Assembly (NCBI GenBank): GCA_016840025.1
Contig: JAEOTF010000280.1
Location: 1-35,800, forward strand
DNA from: Candidatus Hodarchaeota archaeon
Lineage (GTDB): Archaea > Asgardarchaeota > Heimdallarchaeia > Hodarchaeales > YT1-039
DNA length: 35,800 nucleotides
Direction of reading: 5' to 3'
The notes beneath the pieces were generated by a model. That model did not search any database. It had not been told where the DNA came from and worked only from the letters and a program-made list of their open reading frames with translations. Numbering within the stretch: the stretch's first letter is position 1; every line of letters begins with the position of its first letter. The translations under genes were made by a program, and so were the position numbers. Positions 1 to 8,721 of this stretch are shown piece after piece.

Positions 1-16
1 AAATACGGTGTAAGTA

Positions 17-1135
17 GTGAGGAAACGCATATTAATCATGGTTTTCATTGTTTTTTTTATTAATGTCAAAAATCTAAGTACCATAAAATCTCATGAAATT
101 GTTAATGATTCAAATAACGTCTCTTTTCTTGTTAATTTAAAGATTGAGCAGCTACAGGGTCAATCCTATATCTTTCATGAACCTGTGAATGTTTCTAATG
201 ATTTTGAACTTGCTACAGTTGCTACAAGTGGTTCTGGAACTAAATTAGACCCTTACGTATTACAAGGATGGAACATCACTACGAATGGTGTACATGGTAT
301 TTCTATTCAACATACTTCTGCCCATTTCATAATTCGGAATTGTGTGATTGAAACAGGTCGTATAAGGCATATTTATGGTATATTTATCAATGATACTGCT
401 GATAATACAGCCATTATTACAAATAATACTTGTCTAAACAATGATGTAGGTATTCTGGTCAAATATTCAACGAATGTTAATATTACCGACAATTTATGTA
501 ACCAAAATAGCCACAATGGTATTTGGCTTTATTATTCCAAAAATTGTATAGTATCTTCTAATATCTGTAATGAGAATTATTGGGAAGGAATTTGGTTGGT
601 CTATTCAAATTATTCAACAATTGCTAACAATATTTGCAAATCTAATATTTGGGGAATTCATGTTCACTTGGGAAGCAGTAATAATTCAATTCATCGGAAT
701 TTGATAGAAGATAGCATCAGATATGCCATCCATCTGTCAGAAGGGTGTAATAATAATTTAATCCATCATAATATCTTCCTCAAAAACGGATATTATGAAT
801 CCCAAGCTTATGATGACGGTATAAACAATCAATGGTACAATCCAGCCACTAATAAAGGGAATTATTGGTCTGATTATTCAGGTAAGGGAAACTATCAAAT
901 TAGAGGAAATGCAAATACAGTTGATTCTTACCCATTGTCTACCCTACCGATTACAACGTCAACTACTGTAATAAAAACTTCCAGTCAGTCTTATTCTACT
1001 ACTGAAGTTAAAACTACTGAATCAACAATAGAAGAAGGGGATTCTCCAGGCTTTGAAATAATTGTAGTTATTATTGGGTTAATCTCTCTTAATATCTTAA
1101 TATTTAGACTTGAATTTTGGAAAAAAAGTGAGTAA
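17..1135 (+). CDS. NosD-like right-handed beta-helix surface protein with C-terminal membrane anchor
   Basis: The product has 372 residues. A hydrophobic N-terminus (about 5-15) looks like a signal peptide. Residues about 85-270 carry PbH1/NosD-type parallel beta-helix repeats ('NNTC', 'DNLC', 'SNIC', 'NNIC' turns). A Ser/Thr-rich linker (about 310-335) follows, then SPGFE, one membrane segment and a basic tail (WKKSE). This is the layout of a secreted, membrane-anchored archaeal surface protein; the SPGF motif resembles the PGF-CTERM sorting signal. The start used is GTG at 17; ATG at 38 is an in-frame alternative that would shorten the signal peptide. The next gene begins one base after the stop, so the two are probably cotranscribed. 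NosD-type helices often bind or cut carbohydrate, but no catalytic residues are recognised, so substrate and activity are unknown. Confidence 0.85.
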   Translation: MRKRILIMVFIVFFINVKNLSTIKSHEIVNDSNNVSFLVNLKIEQLQGQSYIFHEPVNVSNDFELATVATSGSGTKLDPYVLQGWNITTNGVHGISIQHTSAHFIIRNCVIETGRIRHIYGIFINDTADNTAIITNNTCLNNDVGILVKYSTNVNITDNLCNQNSHNGIWLYYSKNCIVSSNICNENYWEGIWLVYSNYSTIANNICKSNIWGIHVHLGSSNNSIHRNLIEDSIRYAIHLSEGCNNNLIHHNIFLKNGYYESQAYDDGINNQWYNPATNKGNYWSDYSGKGNYQIRGNANTVDSYPLSTLPITTSTTVIKTSSQSYSTTEVKTTESTIEEGDSPGFEIIVVIIGLISLNILIFRLEFWKKSE

Positions 1136-1136
1136 A

Positions 1137-2348
1137 ATGAATAGATTGAACAGAAAATATCAATTAATCATAATAATTCTTTTCTTAAGTTTTAACAATG
1201 AACTCGCTTATATAGAGGTTTCCGCTACTTCCGATTTTCAGGAACCAATGAAGTATTGGCCAACAACAGGGTGGTTAAGTTCTACACCTGAAGCGCAAGG
1301 AATGGTATCTGCTAAGTTAGAACAGATCAAATACCGCATTCAATACTATCCTTTACCAATTCACTCGGTTGTAGTTATTAGAAATGGCTACATCGTATAC
1401 GAATTATATCCGACAGAATTCACTCAAGATACACTTCATAGCCTTTATTCTGTCACCAAAAGTTTTACATCAACATTAATAGGTATCGCTATTCAAAACG
1501 GTTTTATTAACAGCACAGATGATAAAGTTGTAGACTTTTTCCCCGAGAGGTCAATAAAAAACTTAGATTCAAGAAAACAGGAAATGACTTTGGAACATCT
1601 ATTGACTATGTCCGCAGGATTACAGTGGGATGAATGGTCATATCCGTATTTTGACTCTAGGAACGATTATTTCAGTATGATTATCAGTGGTGACTGTATT
1701 CAATATGTACTAGATCAACCAATGGTTAATACGCCAGGAACAGAATTTGCATACAATACAGGAATATCTCATCTTCTATCTGCTATCATACAACAAACCA
1801 CAGGTTTTACAACGCTTGAATTTGCAAAAAAATTTCTTTTCACTCCTCTTGGGATATCCGACGCACAATGGGTTCGTGATTCTCAAGGTATTTATTTTGG
1901 GGGGTCTGATTTGTTCCTAAATTCGCGTGATATGGCAAAGTTAGGTTACTTATATTTAAATGAGGGATTCTGGGATAATAAAAGTGTTATTTCTGAAGAA
2001 TGGGTGAGTAGATCCACCACAGGATTTAGTACAACTCCATTCAATAGTAGCTATGGTTACCATTGGTGGGTGTGGGAGTCAAAGGGATTTTATTTTGCTA
2101 ATGGTGTTTTCGGTCAAAATATCTTTGTTATTCCGAAGGAAAATATGATAGTAGTGTTTACAGCCAGTTTTAACGAAGACGGTTTTGATCTAGAGTATCA
2201 ATTGTTGCAGGATTATATTTTACCTGCTATAGCAAGTGATTCTCCTCTTATAACGGATGAAAATCTGTCATTACTAGATCATAAGGGTATTCATCTTGTT
2301 ATTGTCGTGACATTGACAATAATACTCGCAATTAAGCGAAAAATTTGA
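1137..2348 (+). CDS. Membrane-anchored serine hydrolase, beta-lactamase (class C/PBP-like) family, copy 1
   Basis: The product has 403 residues from ATG 1137; an upstream in-frame TTG at 1110 would overlap the previous gene and is less likely. A signal peptide (about 8-20) is followed by a beta-lactamase/transpeptidase domain. The nucleophile motif SVTK is at 105-108, the Tyr of the second motif is Y206 (FAYNTG), and a Gly-rich strand (VFGQN) stands where KTG/HxG normally sits, as in 6-aminohexanoate-dimer-hydrolase (NylB)-type relatives. A C-terminal hydrophobic helix ending in KRKI should anchor it outside the cell. It is followed by a close paralogue. Relatives act as esterases, amidases or peptidases; the substrate cannot be read from sequence. 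Confidence 0.85.
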   Translation: MNRLNRKYQLIIIILFLSFNNELAYIEVSATSDFQEPMKYWPTTGWLSSTPEAQGMVSAKLEQIKYRIQYYPLPIHSVVVIRNGYIVYELYPTEFTQDTLHSLYSVTKSFTSTLIGIAIQNGFINSTDDKVVDFFPERSIKNLDSRKQEMTLEHLLTMSAGLQWDEWSYPYFDSRNDYFSMIISGDCIQYVLDQPMVNTPGTEFAYNTGISHLLSAIIQQTTGFTTLEFAKKFLFTPLGISDAQWVRDSQGIYFGGSDLFLNSRDMAKLGYLYLNEGFWDNKSVISEEWVSRSTTGFSTTPFNSSYGYHWWVWESKGFYFANGVFGQNIFVIPKENMIVVFTASFNEDGFDLEYQLLQDYILPAIASDSPLITDENLSLLDHKGIHLVIVVTLTIILAIKRKI

Positions 2349-2374
2349 TATGTGAAATAAAAGAAGTGTAGATT

Positions 2375-3682
2375 GTGCTTTTGAAAAAATTTAATGATAA
2401 AATGAATCTATACATTATTTTCTTACTTTTATTATTTTTAAATAATAATCTTGCACATGTGGTGAACGTTTACAGCTCCAACTATCAAGATACAATGGAT
2501 TTTTGTGAAAAGACTAATCAATATTGGCCAACAACTGAATGGTTGGAATCTACACCTGAAACACAAGGAATGGACTCTAATAAGCTGGAGCAGATGAAAT
2601 TCTCTATTCAAAATCAAAGTATGGCAATTCACTCTGTTATAGTAGTAAGAAATAACTACATCGTCTTTGAAGAATATTTTACACATTACACTCAAGATAC
2701 ACTTCATAGCCTTTATTCGGTTACTAAGAGCTTTATATCTGCACTAATAGACCTTGCTATTCAAAAAGGTTTTATTAAGGGCGTGGATCAAAAAGTTGTC
2801 GAATTTTTTCCAGAAAAATCAATAGCAAATTTGGATGCTCGAAAGAAAAGCATTACTCTTGAAAATTTACTGACTATGTCTAGTGGTTTAGAGTGGGATG
2901 AATGGACATATCCCTATTATGATTCTAGGAACGATAACTACAAAATGGTGTTCAGTGGTGATTGTGTTCAGTACGTACTAGATCTAGCAATGATTAATGA
3001 TCCTGGAGTAGCGTTCAATTACAATTCAGGAGGATCTCATCTTTTATCTGCCATTATACAACTAACTACTGGCTATTCCACTCTTGAGTTTGCACAGAAA
3101 TATCTTTTTACCCCTCTTGGAATATCCAAAGCACATTGGACCCGTGATCATCAGGGTGTGTGCTATGGAGGAGGTGGGTTGTCCCTAACTCCTCGTGATA
3201 TGGCAAAGTTTGGATATCTCTATTTAAAAAGTGGTATATGGGGTAATGAATCTTTAATATCTAAAGAATGGGTAAATAAATCGACTTCAGGTCTTATTTC
3301 AACACAGTTTAATAGCAGTTATGGGTATCAATGGTGGGTTCTAAACTCAAGAGGAATTTACTTTGCTAGTGGCATTAAAGGTCAAAATATTATGGTTATT
3401 CCTGAAGAGAATCTGATAATTGTATTTACCGCTAACCTTGAAGACATTGGTTTTGACCCTGAATATCAGCTTTTACAGGATTATATTCTATCTGCTATAG
3501 TAAACAGCCCCACTTCTTCGAATACTGAACCAATTAGTACCAATACATCAAGTGTTGAATTTATTGAAACACGAACTGATGATGGCTCTTCCAATGGTCT
3601 TACATTAGTTTCTGTCTTTTTATATCTAAGCCTTGCTACAATTCTAACATCGAAAGAAAAAAAAAAGGTTAAGGAACAATAA
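2375..3682 (+). CDS. Membrane-anchored serine hydrolase, beta-lactamase family, copy 2
   Basis: The product has 435 residues and is a tandem paralogue of the preceding gene, with near-identical blocks such as QDTLHSLYSVTKSF and LLSAIIQ. SVTK is at 115-118, the second motif is FNYNSGG, and GIKGQN replaces the last active-site strand. There is an N-terminal signal segment (about 12-28). The C-terminus has a Ser/Thr-rich linker, one membrane helix and a Lys-rich tail (KEKKKVKEQ). GTG 2375 is preceded by an AAGAAGTG Shine-Dalgarno-like motif; ATG 2402 is the alternative. The 26-bp gap to copy 1 and the same strand suggest one operon. Both active sites look intact, so the pair may have diverged in substrate. 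The final frame overlaps the start of the PIN-domain remnant. Confidence 0.85.
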   Translation: MLLKKFNDKMNLYIIFLLLLFLNNNLAHVVNVYSSNYQDTMDFCEKTNQYWPTTEWLESTPETQGMDSNKLEQMKFSIQNQSMAIHSVIVVRNNYIVFEEYFTHYTQDTLHSLYSVTKSFISALIDLAIQKGFIKGVDQKVVEFFPEKSIANLDARKKSITLENLLTMSSGLEWDEWTYPYYDSRNDNYKMVFSGDCVQYVLDLAMINDPGVAFNYNSGGSHLLSAIIQLTTGYSTLEFAQKYLFTPLGISKAHWTRDHQGVCYGGGGLSLTPRDMAKFGYLYLKSGIWGNESLISKEWVNKSTSGLISTQFNSSYGYQWWVLNSRGIYFASGIKGQNIMVIPEENLIIVFTANLEDIGFDPEYQLLQDYILSAIVNSPTSSNTEPISTNTSSVEFIETRTDDGSSNGLTLVSVFLYLSLATILTSKEKKKVKEQ

Positions 3683-3686
3683 AACC

Positions 3687-4142
3687 TATAATCTATACGT
3701 CATTGATGTTCTTCTCTCGATATGGATACGAGGAAAGACAGGGGCATTACAAAATTATGATCAAATTGTAATAAACACTATCATTCCTTTAGAAGTTTTA
3801 CATGCTCTAAGTAAAAAGCCTACTGTTGAATATTCACTGGCTTATAATGCTACTTTATCTATAATTGCCTTGAATAATATTAACATAATTGAACTTGATT
3901 CAAATTTAATGAAAGAAACACTAATTACTTTTGGAAAGTACCGGCATACTGGAATTGGTGTTCGAGATGCATCAATAATTACTACTATGTTAGATAATTG
4001 TGTAACTAATCTTGTTACTCATGATAGGAATCTTCTCTCAATAAAAGACTTTAAAAGAATAGACCCTGTTTTCTCTCCGCCTTTAACATTAGAAATAGAT
4101 GAACCGCTCGATTTTATGATATTTAAGGAAAAATTAAAATAA
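3687..4142 (+). pseudogene. PIN-domain (VapC-like) remnant
   Basis: Read continuously, this frame gives a PIN-like ribonuclease fold: an N-terminal strand (NLYVIDVLLSIW), the conserved acidic helix (IIPLEVLHAL) and the C-terminal acidic pair (GVRDASIITTML, THDRNLL). The open frame begins only at 3648, inside the tail of the previous gene, and has no ATG/GTG/TTG before TTG 3870, which is past the first catalytic Asp. The usual VIDTNVLL motif reads VIDVLL, so about two residues are missing at the active-site turn. VapC-type toxins cleave RNA; this copy looks inactivated. A translated internal fragment from 3870 is possible but would lack the first half of the active site. Confidence 0.6.
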
Positions 4143-4235
4143 ATTCCGCTAAGTAACATCAAAAAAACTCATTAGATTAGGGATCATTAATTCTAGAGAG
4201 AATCAGAAAGATAAGTGAAGAATAGTAAGAAGTGA

Positions 4236-4436
4236 GTTGTCAATGTAATAAGTGATAGCTCTCCAACAAGTATTGAATGGTGGTTAATAAAAGAGAGAGA
4301 ATTGCCTGAAACCGATAAAATAATTGATATTAGCAAAATAGAAAAAATATAACAGGATTACCCTGATGATTACGAAGATGAATCAAATCGATCTATGTAT
4401 GATCTTGGATTTGAAATGACGTTAGTTCCTTCGTAG
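4236..4436 (+). pseudogene. Degraded coding remnant of unknown family
   Basis: The frame reads like protein (SPTSIEWWLIKERELPETDK, then QDYPDDYEDESNRSMYDLGF) but is bounded upstream by a stop at 4233 and interrupted by a TAA between the two halves, and it has no start codon. The amino-acid content is far from what random AT-rich DNA gives. I do not recognise the family. Its position just after the PIN remnant suggests a decayed accessory patch. Its end overlaps the 3' end of the opposite-strand gene. Confidence 0.35.
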
Positions 4437-4962
4437 CAGTAATCACCCAAATCTTCTGTTCTTCAGCTAACTCTAGGAGTTGGGGGGTAAACCGCATTCC
4501 ATAAAGTAGTAAAATTAACTGATTTTGTAAGAGTTGGGGGTGGGTTTTTCGGATGTAGTGGACTTTAGTCACCAAATCATTGAGTTTTGCCGATCCTAAA
4601 CGTACCCCTACTTCTCCAAGAACACACAACTCACCGGAAACACCATAAACATCCAGTTCTAACCCATTTTCTTGAAAGGTTGTCAATTCCACCTGGATTT
4701 TATAGTTATTCTCTAATAAGTACATAGCCACTTGTTGAGCTTCTTCTTCTAAGGAGAGTGCCATTCTTTCTGTTGTAGTTGTGACTTCTTTCAATGTTGT
4801 TTGCATGGTTTTCATGCCAGATTGCACAGTTTTCATGCCAGATTGCACAGTTTTCATGTCAGATTGCACAGTTTTCATGTCAGCACGAAGTTCCTGAGTA
4901 TCCGATTTTACGCTTCGGAGTTCCGTTAGAAGTTCATAAAACCGGGCGTCATTCGCTTCCAA
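4393..4962 (-). CDS. Coiled-coil protein with PD-(D/E)XK-like C-terminal domain (DUF3782-like)
   Basis: 189 residues from TTG 4962. Residues about 8-72 form a coiled coil with exact heptads (MKTVQSD/G repeated), followed by a compact alpha/beta domain with ELDVYGV and LGEVGVRLG. This layout matches archaeal hypothetical proteins with a nuclease-like fold (DUF3782 and relatives), although the Lys of a canonical ExK motif is not present. The frame stays open upstream to 5118 and encodes a helix typical of this family's N-terminus (LKDLKKRIFRLVDEDEEFRY, then ALSAKLGLQEIIKRL), but without ATG/GTG/TTG. The true start may therefore be a non-standard codon (CTG 5088 follows GGAGAG), or the start has been lost. 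Function is unknown. Confidence 0.65.
   Translation of the reverse strand: MEANDARFYELLTELRSVKSDTQELRADMKTVQSDMKTVQSGMKTVQSGMKTMQTTLKEVTTTTERMALSLEEEAQQVAMYLLENNYKIQVELTTFQENGLELDVYGVSGELCVLGEVGVRLGSAKLNDLVTKVHYIRKTHPQLLQNQLILLLYGMRFTPQLLELAEEQKIWVITATKELTSFQIQDHT
4808..4880 (-). repeat. 21-bp tandem repeat encoding coiled-coil heptads
   Basis: Three full 21-bp units (starting at 4808, 4829 and 4850) and a partial fourth differ by single bases. Each encodes one seven-residue heptad (MKTVQS plus G or D) of the opposite-strand gene. The near identity at DNA level points to recent copy-number change by slippage or recombination, which would lengthen or shorten the coiled coil without breaking the frame. 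Confidence 0.85.
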
Positions 4963-5209
4963 ACGTTTGATAATCTCTTGAAGCCCTAATTTGGCTGATA
5001 GAGCATAACGAAACTCTTCATCTTCATCAACGAGCCGAAAAATTCTTTTTTTCAGATCTTTCAGCCCATTAGGACTTTGTGTAGTCAGTTCAGACTCTCC
5101 AATGCAATCTTTACAAAGTCATATTAATTAATGTTTGTTATTAGATACTGGTAGCGACAATTTGGTGGGTGACATATGAACAAACCTATTGAGAGGGAAC
5201 AATGTTCAG

Positions 5210-5368
5210 TTATAAAGCGTTTTTAACTCCAAAGAGACGACTGTATAATTCCTGTCCAAATAATGGAACCAATTGCTTTCCTGCGGTTATCAAAACATCT
5301 TCTTTCTTCTTTTTTGTTGCATAACCAAACAGAATAGCATACATATTGTGCTTAGAAGAGTGATCCAT
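5210..5368 (-). pseudogene. Out-of-frame C-terminal extension of the aldo/keto-reductase-like gene
   Basis: On the minus strand, a frame different from that of the gene above it reads MDHSSKHNMYAILFGYATKK and then ITAGKQLVPLFGQELYSRLF, ending at TAA 5210-5212. It looks far more protein-like than the Lys/Arg-rich tail that the upstream gene uses over the same bases. The simplest reading is a frameshift near 5370-5390 that separates this tail from its gene. It could also be a small independent protein from ATG 5368, but no convincing ribosome-binding site is seen. I do not recognise the family. Confidence 0.4.
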
Positions 5369-6042
5369 GATTCTGAACCTATCAATCCATCATCTCCTTC
5401 CAGATCGTACCCTAGATCTGTGAGGATAGCTTTCGCTTTCTCGGGGTCGAGTATCAATCTTTTTAGTGAAGAAGAGTTACCAGTGGCAAAATTCATAATT
5501 GTCATAACAACATCAATTGGTATTTTATCAATTAATTCAGATAACAAATCGTAATTATGCCAACTTATTCCGACTGCTCTTGTAACTCCTTCCTTTTTCA
5601 AGTTTAATGTATAATCAAGCAACCCATTCTTCTGTACTATCTTATCAAAATCCTTCTTGTTTCTAATGTACTGAATCATTGCAATATCTGTATAATCTGT
5701 ATTTAACCTTTCAAGTAAGTCTTCAAAAGTTGCTTTTATTTTAGGAACTGATCTGCTATGTTTCAACTTATCAAATTTTGGATCATAAATCGTCCCTAAA
5801 TGTGTAGAAAAAGTGATTTCATCCCTTCTTTTCGATATTACCTCAGAGAACGTATCAAAAAAATAAGGTAAGTTGAAAATAAGGTCAAAATGAGTTATTC
5901 CAAGATTTATTGCTTCTTCTAATAAAAGCTTTGAATTCTCATCACGTGATAAATGAGATTTTCTTACGCCTTTCGCGAAATGTTCAACACCTAGAGCGAG
6001 AGTACCTAGTTTTATTCCGAGTTTTTCAAGCTCATTAATCAT
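5290..6042 (-). CDS. Aldo/keto-reductase-like protein, atypical active site, C-terminus probably frameshifted
   Basis: 250 residues, with aldo/keto-reductase TIM-barrel features: GITHFDL near residue 50, a strand at EITFSTHLG, LNTDYTDIAMIQYI, KKEGVTRAVGIS and IMNFATGNSSSLKR. In true reductases the tetrad is Asp-Tyr-Lys-His; here the Lys strand reads STHLG and the His strand reads MIQYI, so Lys appears to be His and His appears to be Gln. The protein also lacks the C-terminal third of the barrel, and its last 30 or so residues (LLSTICMLFCLVMQQKRRKK) overlap a better-looking frame ending at 5210. It is either a degenerate homologue or a gene broken by a frameshift. It is transcribed divergently from the molybdenum hydroxylase operon. 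Confidence 0.6.
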   Translation of the reverse strand: MINELEKLGIKLGTLALGVEHFAKGVRKSHLSRDENSKLLLEEAINLGITHFDLIFNLPYFFDTFSEVISKRRDEITFSTHLGTIYDPKFDKLKHSRSVPKIKATFEDLLERLNTDYTDIAMIQYIRNKKDFDKIVQKNGLLDYTLNLKKEGVTRAVGISWHNYDLLSELIDKIPIDVVMTIMNFATGNSSSLKRLILDPEKAKAILTDLGYDLEGDDGLIGSESWITLLSTICMLFCLVMQQKRRKKMF

Positions 6043-6322
6043 ATTGTAAATTTATTTCTGGCATTTTTTTAGGTTTTCTCTTTGGAGTTATTAATCCAAG
6101 AAAACCCCTATGGAAAATCCGTTTTATACGTTATTTGGTGATATTATTAATATAATTTTTGTATTGTTCTGTTAGGTTTTTTGTTTAGTTTAAATCAAGT
6201 AGTTACGTGAGGATGACACAAAAATATGATAATTTCACTGCTATGTCAGTCAACAAGAGAAATAAGACAATTGGCAGACAATTGGCAATCCATAAGATTT
6301 GTAGAAGCAAAGTGGTATAGCA
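6043..6322. promoter_or_regulatory. Divergent intergenic region upstream of the molybdenum hydroxylase operon
   Basis: 280 bases separate the minus-strand reductase-like gene from the plus-strand operon, so both promoters should lie here. The stretch is very AT-rich (for example around 6135-6165 and 6185-6200) and has several possible TATA elements, none decisive. A tandem 11-bp repeat lies close to the operon start. Confidence 0.4.
6266..6287 (+). repeat. Tandem 11-bp direct repeat GACAATTGGCA x2
   Basis: Two perfect adjacent copies of GACAATTGGCA lie 36 bases upstream of the first start codon of the molybdenum hydroxylase operon. Each contains the self-complementary core CAATTG, and the 11-bp phasing puts both on the same helix face. 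The position suits an operator, but no regulator gene is adjacent, so this is only a candidate. Confidence 0.35.
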
Positions 6323-8716
6323 TTGTTTGAAAGGGGCATAGAATTGGTTGAAAAAGTAGTTGGGGAATCTATAACTCGAATTGACGCTGTTGAAAAAGTG
6401 ATGGGCACTGCTCTTTATGCATACGATGTAGAACTCCCAGGGATGCTTTACAGCAAATTACTTCTAAGTCCTTTTCCTCATGCGCGAATTAAAAGCATCA
6501 ATGCCTTTGCTGCGGAATCATCACCAGGTGTTGTATGTGTGGTTACAGGTAAAGACTTTTCTGCCAAACTAGGGATTTATATTGGGGATCGTGATATGTT
6601 AGCCCAAAAAAAAGTAATTTGGGTTGGTCAACCTGTAGCAGCTGTAGTAGCAACCACTGAACGGCAGGCAGAGGAAGCAATCAAACTAATAAATGTTGAG
6701 TACGAAGAATTGCCCGCTGTTTTGGATCCTAAAAATGCTCTCAAGGATGACGCACCATTAGTACATCCTGATCTAGGAAACTATGTTCAATCCCCTGCTT
6801 TTAGCCCAAAACCTGGAACTAATATCGCTAATGAGTTTCATTTAAGAAAAGGAAATGTTGACGAAGCATTCAAAAATGCTGATCTTATAGAAGAAAATGA
6901 ATTTTCACTTCCTCAGGTTTCTCATGCATATATGGAACCCATGACGGTCGTTGCTCATTATAAAGCAGATGGACATGTTGATATTTGGTCTTCCGCCCAA
7001 AGTCCGTTTACAGTAAGATATCTCTCATCAATTGCCATGGGTATACCAATTAGTAAAATTAAAGTCTTTAGTCCGCATATTGGTGGTGGTTTTGGGGGTA
7101 AAGCTGGTCTAAACCTCGAACCATTAGCAATCCTCTTATCGCAAAAAGCAAATTTTCATCCTGTAAGAATTTCTTTATCCCGAGAAGAAAACATGACTAG
7201 TGCTCCTGTTCGAGTAGGACTAATTGGTCAGATTAAGACAGCAGTTCGTAACGATGGTCGCATTCTGGGACAAAGAATTCGTTATATTGTAGACGCAGGG
7301 GCAAATGCAGATTATGCATGCAATGTTGGACGGGCTACTGGCTATGCAGGAATAGGTCCTTATGATGTTGACAATGTTCACGTTGAATCTTTGACCGTTT
7401 ATACGAATAAGGTCTATGCTACTGCTTTTCGTGGTTTTGGCCATATGGAATTACACTTTGTTCTAGAAAGACAACATGATATCATCGCACGTAAACTTGG
7501 GATAAGTCCGATTGAGTTTCGTCTTAAAAATGTCTTAAAACCTGGTGAATCTTATACTGGTACTGGAGAACGTCTACGTGAGGATGGTGGACATCCCGAG
7601 GAATGTTTGAAGAAGGTTGCTGAAGCTTTAGAATTTGATAAACCTGTAGAAAAACCGAAAGAGAAATGGAAATTCCGAGGAAGGGGCTTATCTGTTTTCA
7701 TGAAAGCTCCTGCCCAACCTCCTAATAGTGGTTCTTCAGCAATTCTAAAATTCAATGAAGATGGTAGTATTAATTTCACAGTCGGGACTACAGAGATGGG
7801 TCAAGGCACAGTCACTGGTCTTGCTCAGATGATTTCAGAAATTCTACAGGTGCCGATAGAAAAAATTCATATCGATCCCGTTCGTAATACAGATCAAGGA
7901 GCATATACTTGGCAATCAGTTGGAAGTCGAAGTCTCTTTATGGATGGAAGAGCGGTAATAGCTGCTGCGAATGACGCTAAGCACCAAATCGTCAAAATTG
8001 CATCTACTATACTTCGTGTCCCTGTTGAAGACCTTTATCTAGAGAATGAACATGTAATAGTGAAAGGGAAACCATGGGAAGCAATTTCTTACTCTGAAAT
8101 TGTTATGGGGTACATGTATCCTGATGGTAGATCAGTTGGTGGACCTATCATTGGTAGAGGAAACTATATTGCAACAGGTATGACAATGCTTGATGCTGAG
8201 ACAGGACAAGGAAGTCCTGCAATTTTTGAGACTTTTGGAGTCCAAGGGGTAGATCTAGAAGTAAATGCTTTGACAGGAGAAATAAAGATTCACAAAATTG
8301 TTTCCGCATTTGATATTGGAAAAGCAATAAATCCGTTATTAGTCGAAGGGCAGGTAATTGGGGGATCAGTGATGGCCATGGGGCTTACAATATCGGAATT
8401 TCTGCAGTATGATAGTAAAGGGAGACTTCTGAACTCAAATTTGACTGACTATAAAGTACCTCGTGCTAGGGACATTCCTGATAGACAAGAAATGATATTA
8501 GTTGAAAACCCTCAAGGTGATGGTCCATTTGGTGCTCGTGGTATCGGTGAACTGACAATGATTGGTGTTCCTGCAGCGATTGGCAATGCGATTGCTGACG
8601 CTACAGGAATTGAAATTAATGATCTTCCTCTCTCTCCAGAGAATGTTTCTCTAGCTATTAAAAAAACCAAACCAGATTTAGTTGAAGATTTAAAGAGGGC
8701 AATATCACAAAGGTGA
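6323..8716 (+). CDS. Molybdenum hydroxylase large subunit (xanthine dehydrogenase/CoxL family)
   Basis: 797 residues, full length for the molybdopterin subunit of the xanthine dehydrogenase family. Residues about 1-120 form the N-terminal a/b-hammerhead domain (VEKVMGTALYAYDVELPG). Then come the cofactor-binding GGGFGGK (254-260), FRGFGHME (about 369), TEMGQGTV, and the catalytic Glu in GARGIGELTMIG (E743). The loop carrying the CODH-specific AYRCSFR motif reads TAFRGFG, so it is not a form I CO dehydrogenase; a hydroxylase of a purine, N-heterocycle or aldehyde is more likely. TTG 6323 is the first start; TTG 6344, preceded by AAGGGG, is a good alternative giving MVEKVVGES. The 3' end overlaps the FAD-subunit start region, indicating translational coupling. 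No XdhC-type maturation gene is in the window. Confidence 0.92.
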   Translation: MFERGIELVEKVVGESITRIDAVEKVMGTALYAYDVELPGMLYSKLLLSPFPHARIKSINAFAAESSPGVVCVVTGKDFSAKLGIYIGDRDMLAQKKVIWVGQPVAAVVATTERQAEEAIKLINVEYEELPAVLDPKNALKDDAPLVHPDLGNYVQSPAFSPKPGTNIANEFHLRKGNVDEAFKNADLIEENEFSLPQVSHAYMEPMTVVAHYKADGHVDIWSSAQSPFTVRYLSSIAMGIPISKIKVFSPHIGGGFGGKAGLNLEPLAILLSQKANFHPVRISLSREENMTSAPVRVGLIGQIKTAVRNDGRILGQRIRYIVDAGANADYACNVGRATGYAGIGPYDVDNVHVESLTVYTNKVYATAFRGFGHMELHFVLERQHDIIARKLGISPIEFRLKNVLKPGESYTGTGERLREDGGHPEECLKKVAEALEFDKPVEKPKEKWKFRGRGLSVFMKAPAQPPNSGSSAILKFNEDGSINFTVGTTEMGQGTVTGLAQMISEILQVPIEKIHIDPVRNTDQGAYTWQSVGSRSLFMDGRAVIAAANDAKHQIVKIASTILRVPVEDLYLENEHVIVKGKPWEAISYSEIVMGYMYPDGRSVGGPIIGRGNYIATGMTMLDAETGQGSPAIFETFGVQGVDLEVNALTGEIKIHKIVSAFDIGKAINPLLVEGQVIGGSVMAMGLTISEFLQYDSKGRLLNSNLTDYKVPRARDIPDRQEMILVENPQGDGPFGARGIGELTMIGVPAAIGNAIADATGIEINDLPLSPENVSLAIKKTKPDLVEDLKRAISQR

Positions 8717-8721
8717 GGATG

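Noticed and set aside
4801..4880. CRISPR array
   Set aside because: The units are adjacent 21-bp coding repeats with no spacers.
6323..8716. Carbon monoxide dehydrogenase large subunit
   Set aside because: The AYRCSFR motif with its Cys is absent; only the general molybdenum hydroxylase signatures are present.
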